Shown here in pieces: positions 60,741-64,000 of a stretch of 64,000 nt of DNA (within the stretch, counting starts at the first letter, position 1; every line of letters begins with the position of its first letter). The notes under the pieces were generated by a model, which saw only the letters and a program-made list of their open reading frames with translations, searched no databases and was not told the DNA's origin. The DNA comes from Mastigias papua (lineage: Eukaryota; Cnidaria; Scyphozoa; Rhizostomeae; Mastigiidae). The translations under genes and the position numbers were made by a program. Location: assembly GCA_964019165.1 (NCBI GenBank), contig OZ025269.1:16392187-16456186 (forward strand), given 5' to 3'.

Positions 60741-60917
60741 GTTTGTAAAAATGAGGGAAAAGACAAAGCTATAGTTGAACAGAGAGCCAATGAAATTGTA
60801 GATGAGATTGCGCATACATTTAACTTGAGAACAATTCGGTTCATGGCATTTGCATTAAGCAAGATTGTAAAAAAGCTGTTCAGGCATGTTTATGTCAATA
60901 GAAATGGTATTAAAGAG
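60741..60917 (+). CDS. GNPAT exon, pre-catalytic helical region
   Basis: 177 bp from TTTTCAG to GTATGT, phase 0 at both ends. It encodes VEQRANEIVDEIAHTF and RTIRFMAFALSKIVKKLF, which correspond in order and spacing to the region before the acyltransferase motifs in animal GNPAT. Confidence 0.85.
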
Positions 60918-61457
60918 GTATGTATGCCATGAAAGGATTGACTACACTATAACTATTAGCAGTGAATGAGCTTCATTTGGAACCTTTTCTAATAAGTGAC
61001 TTGTCACTCTCGTAAATTTACAACTGTTGCTTATCTAATTCAAATAGAAATTCATAGACATGAAAGGCTGATTGTAGGTTTGAAATATGTTAGCAGCCTT
61101 CACCACAAAAAGGAACAAAAGTGTTTACATGGTTATATATGAATATGATATGAAAGCCATATTTACTTAGGTTTTCATTGGTCCTAGGTTTTCATTGGTT
61201 TTCATTGGTCTCTTGCTATGACCACTTTGTTGCGACTATGCAGCAAAGATTCGTAGCATTAGTGGTATCATAGTAGAATTAGTGGTATCAAGTTCAATAA
61301 TATGTTTCATTTCCATCACAACGAGGTATGCCACTTTGCATGTATCAACCGAGCATTGTATTCGGAAGTGCATTGTGTTCTTCTAGTCAAAGGAAACGTC
61401 TGTATTGACATTTTCAGTGTAATTATTGTGTGAGAGTTCTATATGTTTTGATTTCAG

Positions 61458-61587
61458 TTATCACAAATGGTGAAGTTTGCCCCCATGGTTTTGGTACCCT
61501 CTCATAATAGCTATTTCGACTTTCTCTTGGCATCATTGGTCTGCTTTGCTGTCGATTTACCTCTGCCTGCCATAGCAAGCGGTCAAG
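61458..61587 (+). CDS. GNPAT exon with the HX4D catalytic motif
   Basis: 130 bp from ATTTCAG to a GTTGGA donor, phase 0 to phase 1. It encodes VLVPSHNSYFDFLLASL, where His and Asp (HNSYFD) are the catalytic pair of the glycerolipid acyltransferase family. The exon continues to PAIASGQ. The donor after CAAG is preferred over one six bases earlier because it preserves the length seen in animal GNPAT. Confidence 0.92.
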
Positions 61588-63130
61588 GTTGGAAAAATTT
61601 TACATTGGATCATGACGTATACTTGTTTGAAGATACTTTTTTGCGGTTTTATTTTCTTTTGTTATTTGCTATCGATGAGTGACGAAAGTGCACTGTTGTA
61701 TGATAGGTAGCTTTGGCTTGTTGGTTAGATTGGTCTGATTTGATGGTTATTTGCCTTATGTGTTCCCAATCAATAAAAGATGGACAACCGAGATGATTGT
61801 TAGCTTCATTGCGTGGCTATATGGCTTAACTTCTTTAGCGCGCTTGACCTCTGGGCTATACACAGCTTGAAGATACAAAGCTTTATACGCTTGTTGCTAC
61901 TGTCCCTCGTTAAAATTCGGTCCATCTTTGCGTCTCTCCTTTCGAAATTGGTGAATAAGCGCTCTTTAATGACAGAGATTTCATTTCCTCTATTTTGTAG
62001 TAGCGTGGAGCCGCCTCAGATCGTCATATCTTCTGTTTGATTGTTTTCATCATGCTCCTATATGCATACAGTTGGTTTTTAAGAGTTTCAGGGATACTCA
62101 AAAGTTTAGTCTAGTATTTCCAGGAACGATTTTGGGCTCTAGGTTTGTCGGGTATTGATCAGCATTTGAGGGTATAGTTTTAGTACCACACCCTATACTA
62201 TTCTTCCGCTCACTGCGCTCTCGAGAGGTTGAAGCATTTCTAATAGAAATAGCCAGAATGATGTAGAAATAAGTATACTTTTGGATTCTTTTTGCTGTTT
62301 AAGTATTTATGGCTATAAGAGGACTAGTTCCATTACATAATCCCAATACAAGACCAAATTTTTTGAGAGTTAAGAATTTTCCCTTTTGTAAGTCGAGGTT
62401 ATAATTTGGAAGGATTTTAGGCCTATGCTTCAGGCTAGTGAAGATTGAAATGAGGAGAGAGTTTATAATAAACTGATAGTCTCTTTGAGCTTTTGCTGCC
62501 TGTATCTTTCTTGAGATTACATTATTTTCATTCATTGTAAAATTTCTATTCTGTCGATAATGTTTATGGCTTATCTATTCCACTGGTAGTTAGTTCAGTA
62601 GCACTGGGCACTGGATTGTGTGCTGTGTGAATCAACATAGAATTTATGAAATTCCATACAATAAACCGTACGTTTTTTCTAAGGTTTTCAATCATTTTGC
62701 TTGTATTATTGTTATCTCTGAGGTTGACCTTCTAGTAACCTAAGTGAGAACGTCTTATAGAGAAATATCCATCGTCTATTTTCGAGGCATAGTCTGGAAT
62801 ACTCTTGACACATTAACAGGATCTGTGCCCTCTATCCACTGTTTTAAAATCGAGACTGAAAACTTTCAAGGCTCTCAGCTCAGAAAAATCCATTTTCTTT
62901 TCACTTCTCTTTCCTTAATTTGATTTGCATTTCATTATGTATATTGTTGCGATAACTTATTGTATAAGTAAGTCTATTACAGGGCCAGCTAAATGTATAA
63001 GTAAGTTGCAAATCATGTAGAATGAAAGAAATCGGGAGGTTGATAAAACGCTCTCGAGTTTCATCCCAGACACATATTATTTCTCCATGCTCTAGAAAAT
63101 ACACCTTGATTTTTATGCCTTGTGTTTTAG

Positions 63131-63334
63131 ATTTTCTACACATTGCTGTCGTCAACAGGCTGCTACGTGGCAGTGGCGCTTTCTTTCTTCGCCGGTCATT
63201 CGTAACAGACGAGTTTTATAAGAGTATTTTTACAGAGTATGTGCAGCAGGTCATTCGAGATGGTCGCATGCCCATGGAGTTTTTTCTTGAGGGGACGAGG
63301 AGCAGATCAGGGAAGGCACTTCACCCTAAGACAG
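63131..63334 (+). CDS. GNPAT exon with acyltransferase blocks II and III
   Basis: 204 bp from TGTTTTAG to a GTGAAG donor, phase 1 to phase 1. It encodes DFLHIAVVNRLLRGSGAFFL followed by RRSF (block II), then VQQVIRDGRMPMEFFLEG and TRSRSGKALHPKTG (block III, FFLEGTRSR). These bind the phosphate of dihydroxyacetone phosphate. The enzyme makes acyl-DHAP in peroxisomes, the first step of ether lipid and plasmalogen synthesis. All visible key residues are intact. The PTS1 signal expected at the C-terminus is outside the window. Confidence 0.94.
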
Positions 63335-63547
63335 GTGAAGTAGCACTTCTATTTGGTACTCCATTGTCGACACAATACGACAAAATTTAGCAGTGGTTCA
63401 TTGGTCTGTGTTTTCTATATCTTAAGTTGTAGCTTCCAGTTTCATATTTTCAGACTGGTGGATATTAAAGTAATTTTTCGTACTTGGTCAAATACATCTT
63501 TGTATTGTTACTGGATATAAAGTTGTGCTTTTAACTTTGTGGCCAGT

Positions 63548-63800
63548 GCCAGCTAGTAATGGATAGCCAGCTAATAACTGATATTTGTTTTCCTTCTAAT
63601 ACTCGACTTCCAGCTAATATTTGATAGCCATCTAATGACTGATGTTTGTTTTCCATCTAATTTTCGAATTCTAGCTAATATTTGATAGCCAGATAATATT
63701 TGATTGCCAGCTAATATTCGAGTTCCAGCTAATATTTTATACCCATATAATATTTGATTATCAGCTAACATTCGATTTTAATCTATTATTTGATAACCTG
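63548..63800. repeat. Degenerate ~18-bp minisatellite in GNPAT intron
   Basis: About a dozen imperfect units based on CAGCTAATATTTGATAGC, with variants CATCTAAT and CAGATAAT. The minus-strand frame of repeated ILAGNQ-type residues is a by-product. Confidence 0.85.
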
Positions 63801-63953
63801 GTGTATACGGTAGCTAGATGCACTTATTGAAGTTTTGATGTCAGTTTTGATGCGCGCCATATATTGCTATGTGTCACATGCTATTTCTCATTTATAGTAC
63901 AATGCACACCGTTGATTATTAAAAGAATTTAACAGGAGAATACTTTTCTTTAG

Positions 63954-64000
63954 GCATGCTGTCCATGCTTACGGAGCTCTTTTTTCTCGGCCATGTTCCT
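63954..64000 (+). CDS. GNPAT next exon, cut by window edge
   Basis: After TTCTTTAG (63953) the sequence continues in phase 1 with MLSMLTELFFLGHVP. This aligns with the stretch after block III in GNPAT. The exon is incomplete at the right edge. Confidence 0.75.

Larger units (their letters stand above)
58966..63953 (+). other. GNPAT introns
   Basis: Introns of about 1.8, 0.5, 1.5 and 0.6 kb. All start GT and end AG. The last one holds a degenerate ~18-bp tandem repeat (63548-63800). I see no nested gene or recognisable transposon in them. Confidence 0.6.

Noticed and set aside
63571..63771. Repeat protein with ILAGNQ-like units
   Set aside because: It is the translation of the intronic minisatellite on the strand opposite to GNPAT.
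63548..63800. CRISPR-like array
   Set aside because: Repeats are degenerate and contiguous with no unique spacers, in a eukaryotic intron.

Overview
This is a eukaryotic, AT-rich window with intron-containing genes, abundant degenerate transposons and long dinucleotide repeats. The gene content fits an invertebrate animal: a peroxisomal GNPAT with animal-type motifs, C-type lectins fused to a PAN-like exon, and an NLR with a DZIP3-type HEPN domain, a NACHT domain and a ZU5/UPA module. I cannot name the phylum from sequence alone; a marine non-bilaterian (sponge or cnidarian) or another invertebrate is plausible. Most short open frames are noise, and exon calls rest on splice sites, phase continuity and family resemblance.

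Layout. About 2.24-11.3 kb and 22.0-28.2 kb are two copies of a duplicated segment. Each carries a PAN-like + C-type lectin gene on the + strand with the same exon phases (9184-11298 and 24646-28192). Copy 1 carries a degenerate Ty3/gypsy-type LTR retrotransposon (3492-8515, - strand) with 121-bp LTRs, a 4-bp target duplication and an apparent self-priming primer site. Copy 2 carries an older gypsy pol fragment inside the lectin intron. Between the copies are two possible orphan exons, a tRNA-derived SINE and two non-LTR retrotransposon remnants. 28.2-32.1 kb holds nothing I can name.

32.1-43.6 kb (- strand) holds a nine-exon NLR-like gene whose exon phases join without conflict at every predicted junction: HEPN, NACHT with a weak LRR-like tail, a short Ser/Pro linker, ZU5, UPA, then three unrecognised C-terminal exons ending near a hydrophobic segment. 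NACHT followed by ZU5-UPA recalls the NLRP1 arrangement (FIIND), but with a HEPN domain at the front. The HEPN exon contains an apparent one-base frameshift.

49.1-52.3 kb is a nearly pristine DNA transposon (TTAA at both ends, 21-bp terminal inverted repeats, one uninterrupted transposase frame), best described as Kolobok/Mutator-like. 52.97-53.73 kb is a non-autonomous element with 25-bp inverted repeats and G-rich blocks beside CGTACG palindromes. 58.8 kb to the right edge (+ strand) holds the first coding exons of GNPAT, which runs off the window.

The lectins and the NLR are both candidate immune recognition genes, but nothing in the sequence links them functionally beyond proximity.
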